DNA from: Paenibacillus sp. OK003
GTDB taxonomy: Bacteria > Bacillota > Bacilli > Paenibacillales > Paenibacillaceae
Assembly (NCBI RefSeq): GCF_900109515.1
Contig: NZ_FOBD01000017.1
Location: 1 to 64,000 of the forward strand
Length of the DNA: 64,000 bases
Direction of reading: 5' to 3'
Below, piece by piece: positions 9,107 through 19,351 of this stretch. A program made the position numbers and the translations under genes. Within the stretch, counting starts at the first letter, position 1. The number at the start of each line of letters is the position of its first letter. The notes under the pieces are model-generated. The model searched no databases, was not told the DNA's origin, and saw nothing but the letters and a program-made list of their open reading frames with translations.

Positions 9107-9988
9107 CTATTCGGCTTGTTGTACACTCAATTCATTCAGAAATGCGATCAAAGCTTCGCGCCAAGCTCTCATGGGTGGCAGACCGTTTGTACGAATAGCG
9201 AGATGATCCATTACGGAATATTGAGGTCGAGGAGCAGGACGTGGGAATTGCCCGGTGGTACAAGGCTCGAGAACAGCACTCGGTTTGAATCCGGATTGCT
9301 TGGATGCTTCTTCCGCAATGGCCTGAGCAAATTCATACCAGGTGCATGTTCCAGAATTAGAGGCATGGTAGATACCATATTTCTCAGTTAATGAAAGGTT
9401 GCTCACGAGTCTGGCTAAATCCACAGTATATGTGGGCGATCCTTGTTGATCATGAACCACCTGAAGTCGGGGACGCTTTTCTAGAAGTTCCAACATGGTT
9501 TTGACAAAATTACTGCCGTGGACTCCAAACACCCATGATGTTCGTATAATAAACCATCGCGTGCAGAGACTCTCAACCAGTCTCTCTCCGGCAAGCTTTG
9601 ACTTGCCATACACGGTCTGCGGATTCGTCAAATCATATTCCTGATAAGGTCTCGTTGCCGTGCCATCAAAGACGTAATCCGTGCTAATATAAATCAGTTT
9701 GGCCTTCACTTTCTCTGCAGCAACGGCTATATTTCTAGTGCCTGTTACATTGACTGTATACGCCATATCCTCATCTGTCTCGGCCTTATCAACGGCTGTA
9801 TAAGCAGCACAATGAACGATGATGTGAGGCTGAAAAGCGTTAATGGTTTCTCTGCATTGCTGTTGGTCCGTAATGTCCAGCTGATCCCTGTCACAAGCCA
9901 TGACATCATGACCACCTGCTTGAAATGTCTTTACAACATCGTATCCGAGCTGTCCCGCAGCCCCTGTCACCATCACTCTGTACTTCAT
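9107..9988 (-). CDS. rmlD: dTDP-4-dehydrorhamnose reductase RmlD
   Basis: A 293-residue short-chain dehydrogenase that makes dTDP-L-rhamnose in the last step of the pathway. The nucleotide-binding motif GAAGQLG (about 9-15) is at the N terminus. The catalytic STDYVFDG and YGKSKLAGE (Tyr-x3-Lys) strings follow. Its ATG overlaps the rmlB stop by 4 bases (ATGA), indicating translational coupling. It is the last gene of rmlC-rmlB-rmlD. Confidence 0.96.
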   Translation of the reverse strand: MKYRVMVTGAAGQLGYDVVKTFQAGGHDVMACDRDQLDITDQQQCRETINAFQPHIIVHCAAYTAVDKAETDEDMAYTVNVTGTRNIAVAAEKVKAKLIYISTDYVFDGTATRPYQEYDLTNPQTVYGKSKLAGERLVESLCTRWFIIRTSWVFGVHGSNFVKTMLELLEKRPRLQVVHDQQGSPTYTVDLARLVSNLSLTEKYGIYHASNSGTCTWYEFAQAIAEEASKQSGFKPSAVLEPCTTGQFPRPAPRPQYSVMDHLAIRTNGLPPMRAWREALIAFLNELSVQQAE

Positions 9989-11010
9989 TCTGTAGGATCA
10001 CCCATTCGATCACCATACTGAAGTTGAACATAATCTTGATACGTACCTGTTTGAATTCGTGTCCACCATTCCTGATGGTTCAGATACCACTGGATGGTTT
10101 CCTTGATCCCTGTTTCAAAATTGTGCACGGGCTTCCAGCCAAGCTCAGTATGCAATTTGGTCGGGTCAATCCCATAACGTCGGTCGTGGCCCAGTCGATC
10201 CTGTACATATTGAATCAAACTTGCAGGTTTGCCTAGTTGTTCTAGAATCTTTTCAACAATATATATATTGGTACGTTCATTATTCCCCCCAATGTTATAT
10301 ACCTCTCCAATCTTGCCATTATGAATGACCAGATCGATAGCACTACAGTGATCTTCTACATAGAGCCAATCACGAATATTAAGCCCATCGCCATAGACAG
10401 GAATAGCCTCATCATTTAATGCACGAGATATAATAAGTGGTATAAGCTTCTCTGGAAATTGGAAAGGTCCATAATTGTTCGAACAACGTGTAATGTTTAC
10501 AGGCAAACCAAAGGTTTCATGATACGCTCTGACAAGCAAATCCCCACCCGCTTTACTGGCAGAGTAAGGACTGTTCGGCATCAAAGGCGTCTCTTCTGTG
10601 AACAAACCTGTTGGACCAAGTGAGCCATATACTTCATCCGTAGACACCTGAACATATTTAGTAACTTGATATTTCTTCGCCGCATCCAGCAACACCTGAG
10701 TTCCGAGTACATTGGTGCGCACAAAAATATCGGGGGACAGAATGCTGCGATCCACATGAGACTCAGCCGCAAAATTGACGATTACATCGATCCCTTGGGA
10801 AATAATTTGTTCCATCTGCTGAACGTCAGTGATATCCGCTCGGATAAACGTATATTGAGAATTCGATTCTACGGATTGCAAATTCTCAAGGTTGCCCGCA
10901 TACGTTAAGGAATCCACGTTAACAATTTCATAATCAGGATGCTCACGAAGCATATACATCACAAAGTTGCTGCCAATAAATCCAGCCCCTCCAGTAACGA
11001 GCAGTTTCAT
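9985..11010 (-). CDS. rmlB: dTDP-glucose 4,6-dehydratase RmlB
   Basis: A 341-residue extended short-chain dehydrogenase that converts dTDP-glucose to dTDP-4-keto-6-deoxyglucose. It shows GGAGFIGSNF (7-16) for NAD, AAESHVDRS, STDEVYG with the family Asp-Glu pair, and YSASKAGGD (Tyr-x3-Lys). The sugar-nucleotide motif RCSNNYGP and RDWLYVEDH follow. AAGGAGAG lies ahead of the ATG. It sits 55 bases after rmlC and overlaps rmlD. Confidence 0.97.
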   Translation of the reverse strand: MKLLVTGGAGFIGSNFVMYMLREHPDYEIVNVDSLTYAGNLENLQSVESNSQYTFIRADITDVQQMEQIISQGIDVIVNFAAESHVDRSILSPDIFVRTNVLGTQVLLDAAKKYQVTKYVQVSTDEVYGSLGPTGLFTEETPLMPNSPYSASKAGGDLLVRAYHETFGLPVNITRCSNNYGPFQFPEKLIPLIISRALNDEAIPVYGDGLNIRDWLYVEDHCSAIDLVIHNGKIGEVYNIGGNNERTNIYIVEKILEQLGKPASLIQYVQDRLGHDRRYGIDPTKLHTELGWKPVHNFETGIKETIQWYLNHQEWWTRIQTGTYQDYVQLQYGDRMGDPTE

Positions 11011-11065
11011 GTTATCTCTCTCCTTCTGCCCCCAGATACTGTACGATCCGAGAAGCTTTTTTTAG

Positions 11066-11614
11066 TTAGCCAAAATTCAGTTCCGCCCCTTGAAGTAAAG
11101 GGTGCTTCTGGTCTTTCTCGGAGAGAATGGGATCCGACACAGGCCAATCAATTCCGAGCGCTGGATCGTTCCACAAAATACCCCGGTCATGTTCAGGTGA
11201 ATAGTATGCATCCACCTTGTATGTCACCTGTGTATGTGGCACCAGTGTACAGAATCCATGAGCGAAACCTTGAGGGACAAGCAACTGCCGCTGATTATAC
11301 TCACTGAGAATGACACTTTTCCACTGTCCAAAGGTTGGTGATGAGCTACGAATATCTACAATAACATCATAGATGGCCCCGGATATAACTCTGACCAACT
11401 TGGTCTGTGCTCTGGGCTGAAGCTGGTAATGAAGTCCGCGAAGAACTCCAGCTTCGGCGGACAGGGATTGATTGTCCTGAACAAACACATGATGGATACC
11501 ATTTTCATACAGAACACGCTCATTATAACTTTCCATGAAATATCCCCGATGATCGCCATAAACCTTAGGTTCCAATATAGCTGCGCCATCCATAAACAGC
11601 GGAATCACCTTCAT
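11066..11614 (-). CDS. rmlC: dTDP-4-dehydrorhamnose 3,5-epimerase RmlC
   Basis: A 182-residue cupin epimerase, the normal length. The markers are DHRGYFMESYN at the N terminus, VFVQDNQSLS, VLRGLHYQ with the active-site His, GAIYDVIVDIR and the substrate-binding VPQGFAHGF. GGAGGG sits 7 bases from the ATG. First gene of rmlCBD. The unit lacks rmlA (glucose-1-phosphate thymidylyltransferase), which must be supplied from elsewhere if the pathway runs. Confidence 0.96.
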   Translation of the reverse strand: MKVIPLFMDGAAILEPKVYGDHRGYFMESYNERVLYENGIHHVFVQDNQSLSAEAGVLRGLHYQLQPRAQTKLVRVISGAIYDVIVDIRSSSPTFGQWKSVILSEYNQRQLLVPQGFAHGFCTLVPHTQVTYKVDAYYSPEHDRGILWNDPALGIDWPVSDPILSEKDQKHPLLQGAELNFG

Positions 11615-11746
11615 GTTATCCCTCCGTTATTGCTATTAACAGCATTTCTTCATATTAATCTATGTATATGTAAAGCATCGGGCAAGTGATCGTTCATTGG
11701 CCTGGTTACATCATGATATTTCAATACGTTGCTCCATAAAATAATT

Positions 11747-11785
11747 AAAACCCAGCCGTTGTTTTACTTTGGGCTGGGCTTGATC
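11747..11785 (-). terminator. Terminator of galU
   Basis: On the minus strand AAGCCCAGCC pairs with GGCTGGGTTTT and is followed by an A/T-rich TTTTAATTATTTT tail. This separates galU from rmlCBD. Confidence 0.8.
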
Positions 11786-11797
11786 ATAGCGATTTCT

Positions 11798-12676
11798 CTA
11801 TTTGTTCTGTACTATATGCTCCAAATACTTCAACAAGTCCTCCCGCAAATCCGGGCGCTGAAGGGCATAATGAATCGTGGTTTCAATAAAACCAAGCTTC
11901 TCCCCAACATCATGACGCAGGCCGTCAAAGTGATAGGCGAGAATCTGTCGTTGTTCATTCAGACGGGACAAGGCATCCGTTAACTGGATTTCTCCACCCA
12001 CGCCAGCAGACTGCTGACCAAGGATATCGAAGATATCCGGCGTTAGAATGTAACGCCCCATAATAGCCAGATTGGAAGGTGATTCTTCCGTCTTCGGTTT
12101 CTCGATCAAACGACGCGCACGGTACACACGATCTTCGGTGCGAGATACCAATTCCCCATCCACAATCCCGTAACGTGACACTTCGCTCCAATCAACTGGC
12201 TGTACACCTACGATCGGAGATTGCAATTCATCATAGACTTCAATCATCTGCTGTAGACAAGGATGATTGGACTCCACGATGTCATCCCCCAGTAACACGG
12301 CAAATGGTTCATTTCCGATAAACTTGCGGGCACACCAGATGGCGTGTCCAAGACCCTTCGGTTCCTTTTGCCGAATATAATGAATATCTGCCATTTCAGA
12401 AGACTTACGTACCTCATTCAACAGATCCCACTTCTGTTTGCCAGCCAGGTTCTGCTCCAGCTCGAATGAATAGTCAAAATGATCCTCGATGGCCCGTTTA
12501 CCTTTACCTGTTACGATAATGATATCCTCAATGCCTGAAGCCACGGCTTCTTCAATAATGTACTGAATCGTTGGTTTATCAACGATGGGCAGCATTTCCT
12601 TGGGCATCGCCTTGGTGGCAGGCAGAAACCGGGTACCGAGCCCGGCCGCTGGAATGATTGCTTTGCGAATATGCAC
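11798..12676 (-). CDS. galU: UTP-glucose-1-phosphate uridylyltransferase GalU
   Basis: A 292-residue nucleotidyltransferase that makes UDP-glucose. It has the AAGLGTRFLPATKAMPKEML signature (about 10-29), the glucose-binding VLLGDDI and IEKPK, and GGEIQLTD. The sequence matches GalU/GtaB and not RmlA, despite its place beside rml genes. The start is GTG at 12676 behind AGGGG; no upstream in-frame ATG exists. UDP-glucose feeds glycolipid, teichoic acid and exopolysaccharide synthesis. Confidence 0.95.
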   Translation of the reverse strand: MHIRKAIIPAAGLGTRFLPATKAMPKEMLPIVDKPTIQYIIEEAVASGIEDIIIVTGKGKRAIEDHFDYSFELEQNLAGKQKWDLLNEVRKSSEMADIHYIRQKEPKGLGHAIWCARKFIGNEPFAVLLGDDIVESNHPCLQQMIEVYDELQSPIVGVQPVDWSEVSRYGIVDGELVSRTEDRVYRARRLIEKPKTEESPSNLAIMGRYILTPDIFDILGQQSAGVGGEIQLTDALSRLNEQRQILAYHFDGLRHDVGEKLGFIETTIHYALQRPDLREDLLKYLEHIVQNK

Positions 12677-12749
12677 GCTAGATCCGCCCCTTCTGGTGGA
12701 GAAATAATTATATATTAGATAAATCGAATACGAATTTGGCTATATTTCA

Positions 12750-15700
12750 TTATACCATCAACAGCTCCCGGATATCCTGCTCGGATAAGGTGGTCGATCC
12801 TCGATCTCCGGGTTCAATGACTTCGGCAATCAAATCTTTTTTGCGCTGCTGCAGCTCCAGAATCTTCTCTTCAATCGTACCTTCCGTAACGAGGCGGATA
12901 ACCTGTACGACTTGTTTCTGCCCCATACGATGGGCACGTCCGATGGCCTGTTCTTCCACGGCGGGATTCCACCAAAGGTCATATAAAATAACAGTATCTG
13001 CACCTGTTAAGTTCAATCCGGTACCGCCAGCCTTCAAGGAGATCAGGAACAGCTCAGCTTCACCCTCGTTGAATCTGCGACACATCTCTACCCGACTCTG
13101 TGCAGGTGTCTGACCATCCAGGTAGAACAAATCTCTCCCTTGTGCAGCGAGCGTCTGTCGAATCAGATTCAGCATGCTAGCGAACTGGGAGAAGATGAGA
13201 ATGCGTTTCCCAGCAGCGAGACAATCCTGGACCGTCTCCAGCAGCTGCTCCATTTTCCCGGAATCCCCTTGATACCCCTCCACAAAGAGAGCGGGATGAC
13301 AGCACAACTGGCGCAGGCGTGTAATACCAGCAAGTATTTTAATCCGGTTCTTCTGAAAACCGTTCTCTTCCATATCCTTGGATGTCTCATCCTGAAGCTG
13401 GGACAGGTACGCGGCATACAGTTTCTTCTGTTCGTCCTTCAGCTCGGAACGCTGAACGGTTTCAATACGATCCGGCAGTTCCTCCAGCACATCTTTCTTC
13501 AGACGGCGAAGAATAAACGGACGGACCATCCGGGCAATGCGTTCAGGAGGCAGATCCCGGAATCTGCGATAGCTTGGAAATAGGCCCGGGAATACGGCTT
13601 CAAAGATCGACCACAGCTCATCCAGTGAGTTCTCCACGGGTGTTCCTGTAAGAGCGAAGCGACGTGGTGCCTGAATCTGTTTAACCGCCTGAGCCGTTTG
13701 GGAAGAAGAGTTCTTGATCGCTTGGGCTTCATCCAAAATAAGCGTATGAAACGTTCTTCCGATATATGTGTCCAGATCACGCCGCAATAGAGGATAGGAA
13801 GTCACAATAACATCTGCGTCATCCATGCCTGCGAGCATACTGGCTCGTTCGTCTTTTTGACCTGCTGCAATCAATACTCGCAAATGCGGCGCAAATCGGG
13901 CAAATTCATTCGCCCAGTTGTACGTTAACGAAGCTGGTGCAACGACGAGTACCGGGGGATGAGTAGCTTGTTGGTCCAACAGTCCGGCCTGTACTTCATC
14001 TGGGATGTTATTCCCGAAAGTCTCCTCATCGACAGTGTAATCAGCATCACCTGAATTGCTATTGTGCTGTTGCGGCTTTTCTTTCAGTTCAGCCGCGATA
14101 TAGGCGATACTTTGCAGCGTTTTACCAAGTCCCATATCATCTGCCAGAATGCCGCCAAATCGGTAAAATGCGAGTGTACGCAGCCACTGGTATCCACTGG
14201 CCTGGTAATCACGCAGCACAGGAGCAAGCGCATCCGGCAGCGCAAAATCCATCCGCTCTGGATCACGAAGATCATCCAGGAAACGTTTCAGGGAACCTCC
14301 CCACTTCACATGGCCCGAAACCTCGTCCCGGCCCGGAAGCTGTAACGCCCGAACTGCCGGCATCCGTATATGACTGCCCTTGATGTCGCCCGACGCAAGA
14401 CCAAGCGAGTCCGCCATGTGTGCGAAGCTGTCCGCTCCTTCATTCTCGAGAGAGACAAACACACCGCTGCGCAAGCGGAAATACGGTTTCTTTTCTACAA
14501 TGCTGCGCATAATTTCCTGAAGCTCCAGCTCATCTACACCTTCCATCTCGAATGAGATCTCCAGCCAATCCAAGCCTTTGCCCAGATCTGCCCGAACTTT
14601 CGGCGGTGTCGGATAGGATTGCACCATGGCCTTCACCGCATTCGGGATATAGATATCTACCTGCTTCTCAAGCTCCGGCAGCAAATGATACATCACATCG
14701 TATACCGCATCTTCTCGTTCACTTGCCCATACACTGCCATCCCGTTCCAGGAAAGAGAGATCTAGCCGGTCGATCAGGTTACGCTCCGCATGACGGTCAC
14801 GTACCAAAATCACTTTTTTTTCTTCCTCATCAATCAAATATTCGGCCAGCGGATTAATCACCATTACGCCATAATCAAACTCCAGACGCGCAGTAATCCG
14901 TTCCCGGTAGAAATCGATATACAACTTTGGCGCAAGCTCCGGCTCTGCGATTCGTTCTCTCACCTGGGAGTCGATGGAAAGATGTCCAAGTGTACGTAGT
15001 TCCGGCACTACATGCTGCACGAACTCATCCACCTGCTGAGCAGAAATATCGATACTTTCCTTGATTCCATAAGAAGTGAGCGCTCTGCTCAAATCCTCTA
15101 GACTTCGCATCTGCATCGGCTCCAACATATGCAATTGTCCTTCCACCACGGCTGCATCATAGGCTGGAAGAAGAATCAGCTCACGCAATCCGGAGATCTC
15201 CAGCTGATATCCTTCATTAGTCCCCTGTGCAATACGGTAAAATAAAGGCAGTGCCCCCTCACCCAAAGTGAGCGGACCATTGGCTAACCCTGTTCCCTCC
15301 ATCCGGCTATCTGCCTGAAGCAGCAAATCCAGAAGAGGCTTCCAGACCAGAGGAGCAATCAATATATCTCTTCCATCTGAAGCACCCAAGTAACCGGAGA
15401 TGGATTCGCGGTAAGCTTCCTCACTCTGCCTCATCCGAATAAGCATAGACAGGATGGCCTGATCCTGGGGACTAAAATAATGCATTGAAGGGTCGTAAAA
15501 GAAGAGCTTGGTAAACGACATCGGCTCACCATTCTCGATGCAGTTCAGGAACTGCTTCACTTTCTGAACGACATACAGGCGTTTATTTCCGACCTTCAGT
15601 TCAAGCGCGAGTTTGGCTCCGCCTTTGTGAACCTGCACAAGCTTGCATATAAATTGGAGCTGCAGCTCCTCCCGCAATGAAGACCTGGTTACAGGCGCAG

Positions 15701-16355
15701 TGTATTTACGATCATTTGATTGCAGGGGGCTGCGTTCTTTGGCAAACATGGAAAGAATCTGATCCGCTGTGCGGTACGAAGGTTTATCCGCTGAGCGACC
15801 CCACCCCGAAGCTGAGCTTGGACGACCTGCCTGGGAGAATGGAGACACCGTGGATTTCGAAGCAGCGTCAAAATGCGGCCTGGATTCGAAAGATGAATCG
15901 GGACGCTCCCAATGACTTTCCTCAATCAGTGTACCCACTTTGGAAATAGAGCCTGAACCAGAGGTAGCACCCCGCCGGGAATCAATTTGAGATGATTCTT
16001 GCTGTTTCCCGTTATTAGCCTTTCTGCCTTTTTGGCCCTCTTCATTGTTCGCCGAGTGGTCTCCCAGCTCTTCTACCCGTTCGTGGATTGCCAGCAGTAC
16101 AGCCGCGACATGCTTACAATAGTCATAATAGTTACCGTAAGCCGGACAGTTGCAAGTTGCTTCAATCTCTCCCACATCATCCAAGTCTACGGTTACTTTG
16201 TATCGTTTGGTCCCTCTAACAACAGCATCGTAATGACACTCATCCTCACTAACGACCATATTGGTAACTCTTCCGGATAATTTATAATCTTCTCCACGCT
16301 TGAATGCCGTGACCCCGCACAGCAATTTGATATCCATCATGGTGAATGACGCCAC
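12750..16355 (-). CDS. SNF2-family DEAD/DEAH helicase with SWIM zinc finger
   Basis: A 1201-residue Swi2/Snf2 ATPase. A SWIM zinc finger (CNC...CKH, about 70-85) is followed by a poorly conserved middle region. Motif I (DDMGLGKT, about 730), motif II (ILDEAQ), motif III (LTGTPVEN) and motif VI (QAIGRAHRMGQ) form the motor. An acidic insert of about 35 residues, rich in Asn, Asp and Gln, lies between motifs I and Ia. The start is taken as GTG at 16355, because AAGGAGGG is 9 bases upstream of it and no such site precedes the more upstream codons. Family members are thought to remodel nucleoprotein complexes; no specific role can be assigned here. It is a single gene. Confidence 0.9.
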   Translation of the reverse strand: MASFTMMDIKLLCGVTAFKRGEDYKLSGRVTNMVVSEDECHYDAVVRGTKRYKVTVDLDDVGEIEATCNCPAYGNYYDYCKHVAAVLLAIHERVEELGDHSANNEEGQKGRKANNGKQQESSQIDSRRGATSGSGSISKVGTLIEESHWERPDSSFESRPHFDAASKSTVSPFSQAGRPSSASGWGRSADKPSYRTADQILSMFAKERSPLQSNDRKYTAPVTRSSLREELQLQFICKLVQVHKGGAKLALELKVGNKRLYVVQKVKQFLNCIENGEPMSFTKLFFYDPSMHYFSPQDQAILSMLIRMRQSEEAYRESISGYLGASDGRDILIAPLVWKPLLDLLLQADSRMEGTGLANGPLTLGEGALPLFYRIAQGTNEGYQLEISGLRELILLPAYDAAVVEGQLHMLEPMQMRSLEDLSRALTSYGIKESIDISAQQVDEFVQHVVPELRTLGHLSIDSQVRERIAEPELAPKLYIDFYRERITARLEFDYGVMVINPLAEYLIDEEEKKVILVRDRHAERNLIDRLDLSFLERDGSVWASEREDAVYDVMYHLLPELEKQVDIYIPNAVKAMVQSYPTPPKVRADLGKGLDWLEISFEMEGVDELELQEIMRSIVEKKPYFRLRSGVFVSLENEGADSFAHMADSLGLASGDIKGSHIRMPAVRALQLPGRDEVSGHVKWGGSLKRFLDDLRDPERMDFALPDALAPVLRDYQASGYQWLRTLAFYRFGGILADDMGLGKTLQSIAYIAAELKEKPQQHNSNSGDADYTVDEETFGNNIPDEVQAGLLDQQATHPPVLVVAPASLTYNWANEFARFAPHLRVLIAAGQKDERASMLAGMDDADVIVTSYPLLRRDLDTYIGRTFHTLILDEAQAIKNSSSQTAQAVKQIQAPRRFALTGTPVENSLDELWSIFEAVFPGLFPSYRRFRDLPPERIARMVRPFILRRLKKDVLEELPDRIETVQRSELKDEQKKLYAAYLSQLQDETSKDMEENGFQKNRIKILAGITRLRQLCCHPALFVEGYQGDSGKMEQLLETVQDCLAAGKRILIFSQFASMLNLIRQTLAAQGRDLFYLDGQTPAQSRVEMCRRFNEGEAELFLISLKAGGTGLNLTGADTVILYDLWWNPAVEEQAIGRAHRMGQKQVVQVIRLVTEGTIEEKILELQQRKKDLIAEVIEPGDRGSTTLSEQDIRELLMV

Positions 16356-16442
16356 TTGTCTAACCCTCCTTATCCGTACCACCTTGAACGAAGACTTATT
16401 AAAGACTGCATTGAAGTCACCTTATCCCTGGTATCCCTTTTA

Positions 16443-16486
16443 TAGAAAAAACCCCAAGAGCTCCGTAAAGCAGAGATTGGGGTTGC
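16443..16486 (-). terminator. Terminator of the U32 peptidase gene
   Basis: AACCCCAA (16449-16456) pairs with TTGGGGTT (16477-16484). On the minus strand TTTTTTCT follows the stem. Confidence 0.8.
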
Positions 16487-16534
16487 AGTATAGTTCAACT
16501 TCATGCTTGTTCTATTTATTTCCGTTTCGATCTA

Positions 16535-19048
16535 TTATTTCACCAGTTGACCACGCGTTACGCCAAGCTGGTTTGTTGCTTTCAGCGTTTTCCAAACTTG
16601 TGTACCACTGATCTCGCCACGCAGAGCACGGTTATACAGATCAATAACCTCACGCACCTGCTCTGGAGTTTCCTCCAGGAATTCAACACGGTAACGGGAT
16701 ACACCCAGATCCATGAAGTTGGTCAGGTATTCAGCACCAGATTGTTCCACTGCATTATACACGGTATTACGGCAGCCTTCGTCCACACGTACCGGGTGAG
16801 ACATACCGATCCGGTCTTGCAAGGAAGCCCGGTGATCTTCACATGGACGTCCACAGTTCGTAAAGTCCGTTCCTTCACTCATAAACGTACAGTACACACA
16901 GTGCTCAGTATGGAACATCGGCAAATGCTGATGAATTACGACTTCCGTCTGACTTGTACGGGAGTGTCCCAGCAAATCAACCATTTGCTGAATGTTCAGG
17001 TCATAAGAAGGTGTAATCCAGTCACAACCCGCTTCCAGGAACAGTTCCACTGCTTTGTGATTGGCGATGTTGAGTGAGAAGTCACCGATCAATTCCGGGT
17101 GCTTCGCATCCGGGTTCTCCATCCGATGGCGCAAGTAGAAGTATAACGCACCCGTATTACGTACGAGCACAGCATCCGGCTGCAAACGCAGGATGTTGTT
17201 GTGATATCCGTTCTCGCCAGGCATATGAATGCGTGGTGTTGCCAACGCAATCTTGCGGCCTGCGGCACGAACAGCTTCCACCGCTGCCGGGAACTGCTTG
17301 ATAAACTCGAAGTCGGCGTAGATCATGCCGACACCTGCTTCCAGCGCTGCCTCCACTTGTGGCAGGCTGCGGCAGAGCGCGGTCAGCTCCGCATGACCGC
17401 GAGCAACTGGCGATGCCGGTTTAACCGCATCGCCGTAGACTTCCACCGCCCGCTTTACGTAGACGGGCGGTTTAGGGCGCTCGCCCGCGAGTTGTTCCAC
17501 CGCCTGACGGCGAATGTTATTCAACTCGCGCATCGGGATGATGACGTCACCGTGCAAGTTGACGTCCAATTCTTCCAGCTGGAACACAGTGCCGCCCAGA
17601 CGTCCGAATTGCTCTTCGAGCAGTTCGTGCGTCATTGGACGCTTCTGGGCAATATCCAGTTCCATCTCGGAATTAACACGGACGATCGTGCCCTTCTGCA
17701 CGTCCGTCCACCATGTGCTAAGCGGCTGCCCTGGGCTGCCGATAACTTTTACGTTTACCGGGAAGATACGATAAGGCTTCTCGGTTTCAAAGCTCTGACG
17801 CAGACGTTTGTCCAGCGCCGGATCATTCGTTTTCCATACTTTGTCGCCAACTTTCACGCGGCGCAGGTCCACGTCACTACGGCCTGGTACAACGTCCACG
17901 ATCCAGCCTTCCTCTGCTTCGCCTTCAAGCTTCACACCTTTGCGACGTACATCGTAGACACGCCCGCCCTCTTCCTTCTTCGTCGGATCTCCGGCATCAA
18001 ATACAATTCCGTCTCCACGTTTCACGGGTGCATCAAGCTTCAGGACGACACCATCACGCAATACTTGGTCTACACGACCCAGATAGACGCCACGGCTTTT
18101 CGGGAACGTACCGTCAACCAGCTGTTTATTATTCGTTCCGTCCAGGAAACCGTGTGTGAATCCACGAGAGAAGCTCTGCTGCAATTCACGAACTTCTTCC
18201 TTACTTGGAGGAGTATTATCTCCATCAAAGTAACGGTCGATCGCTTTGCGGTATTTACTAACCACGTTGGCCACGTATTCCGGCGTTTTGAGACGTCCTT
18301 CGATTTTGAAGGAAGTTACGCCTGCTTCGATCAGTTCCGGCATCAAGTCAATTGCAGCCAGATCCTTCGGAGACAGCAGATATGCCACATCGCCCATCGG
18401 CTTATGCTCGCCATCCACCATCAGGTCGTACGGCAGACGACAAGCCTGTGCACATTCCCCACGGTTGGCGGAGCGTCCGCCCCACATTTCAGAAGTCAAA
18501 CATTGCCCGGAATAAGACACACACAACGCACCGTGAACAAATACTTCCATCGGCAACTTCGCCTGTTCTCCGATCTTCTGAATCTGCTTCAGGTTGTTCT
18601 CCCGTCCAAGCACGACACGTTCCATATCAAACGGCTTCGTAAACTCCACCGCTTCCGGTGACGTAATCGTCATTTGGGTTGAACCGTGAATCGGGAAGTC
18701 CGGCGAGATCTCGCGAATCATTTTGACCAGACCCAAATCCTGTACAATCACGGCGTCCACACCTGCATCGACACAAGCGTCGATTAGTTCTTTGGCATCC
18801 GTCAATTCATTTTCAAAAATCAATATATTAAAGGTCAAAAAACCTTTTACGCCATAACTGTGCAAAAACGCCATAATCTCTGGCAGCTCGTCCATACGGA
18901 AATTGTTCGCCCGTGCCCGTGCATTAAATTTTTCGACTCCGAAGAAAATCGCATCCGCGCCGTTGGCTACCGCCGAACGCATACAATCCCAGTCACCTGC
19001 GGGTGCCAGAAGCTCAACGTCTTCTCTTCGTATTGTTGCTGTTTTCAT
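16535..19048 (-). CDS. U32 family peptidase / RlhA-like protein with C-terminal extension
   Basis: An 837-residue protein. The first 300 residues are a U32 barrel: ELLAPAGDWD, ADAIFFGV, VQDLGL, STQMTITSP and the cysteine cluster C...GECAQACR near 190-215. The C-terminal part has a second barrel-like stretch and another cysteine set (CVYC...C...C, about 735-755), suggesting an iron-sulfur site as in U32 relatives that hydroxylate or modify rRNA and tRNA. The length exceeds the roughly 420-residue single-domain form, as in YhbU-DUF3656 proteins. The start at 19048 has GGGGAGG 6 bases away; the upstream ATGs lack a site. Function is inferred; a peptidase role is unproven for most of the family. 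Confidence 0.88.
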   Translation of the reverse strand: MKTATIRREDVELLAPAGDWDCMRSAVANGADAIFFGVEKFNARARANNFRMDELPEIMAFLHSYGVKGFLTFNILIFENELTDAKELIDACVDAGVDAVIVQDLGLVKMIREISPDFPIHGSTQMTITSPEAVEFTKPFDMERVVLGRENNLKQIQKIGEQAKLPMEVFVHGALCVSYSGQCLTSEMWGGRSANRGECAQACRLPYDLMVDGEHKPMGDVAYLLSPKDLAAIDLMPELIEAGVTSFKIEGRLKTPEYVANVVSKYRKAIDRYFDGDNTPPSKEEVRELQQSFSRGFTHGFLDGTNNKQLVDGTFPKSRGVYLGRVDQVLRDGVVLKLDAPVKRGDGIVFDAGDPTKKEEGGRVYDVRRKGVKLEGEAEEGWIVDVVPGRSDVDLRRVKVGDKVWKTNDPALDKRLRQSFETEKPYRIFPVNVKVIGSPGQPLSTWWTDVQKGTIVRVNSEMELDIAQKRPMTHELLEEQFGRLGGTVFQLEELDVNLHGDVIIPMRELNNIRRQAVEQLAGERPKPPVYVKRAVEVYGDAVKPASPVARGHAELTALCRSLPQVEAALEAGVGMIYADFEFIKQFPAAVEAVRAAGRKIALATPRIHMPGENGYHNNILRLQPDAVLVRNTGALYFYLRHRMENPDAKHPELIGDFSLNIANHKAVELFLEAGCDWITPSYDLNIQQMVDLLGHSRTSQTEVVIHQHLPMFHTEHCVYCTFMSEGTDFTNCGRPCEDHRASLQDRIGMSHPVRVDEGCRNTVYNAVEQSGAEYLTNFMDLGVSRYRVEFLEETPEQVREVIDLYNRALRGEISGTQVWKTLKATNQLGVTRGQLVK

Positions 19049-19290
19049 GTGTATCCTCCCCATAACCGGCATAGCCGGAGTTCATCCCTGTACCCTGTAC
19101 GCTAAATTCTGTACCTTGATTCCATATCCTGCATTGTCACTGTATCGCTATATCTATACATTATGTCTGTATTGCCTGATTCCCAAGCCTACAGTCATTC
19201 TTATTTTTCAGAACAGCAGTCATAACTCCTGAACTAGTATAGTGTACCACTTCTGCAACGACTCTTCTACGCTTTCCTGAAAAAACCACG

Positions 19291-19320
19291 AAAAACCGGA
19301 AGGTCTTGTGACCCTCCGGC
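19291..19320 (-). terminator. Terminator of the triple-repeat secreted protein gene
   Basis: CCGGAGGGTC pairs with GACCTTCCGG around ACAA, followed on the minus strand by TTTTTCGTGGTTTTTT. Confidence 0.85.
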
Positions 19321-19351
19321 AACATACATCTATTTATTTCATCATTTTGCA

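Noticed and set aside
17201..18661. 486-codon open frame opposite the U32 peptidase gene
   Set aside because: It is rich in Phe, His, Cys and Arg, as expected for the complement of a well-used gene, and has no ribosome binding site or family match.
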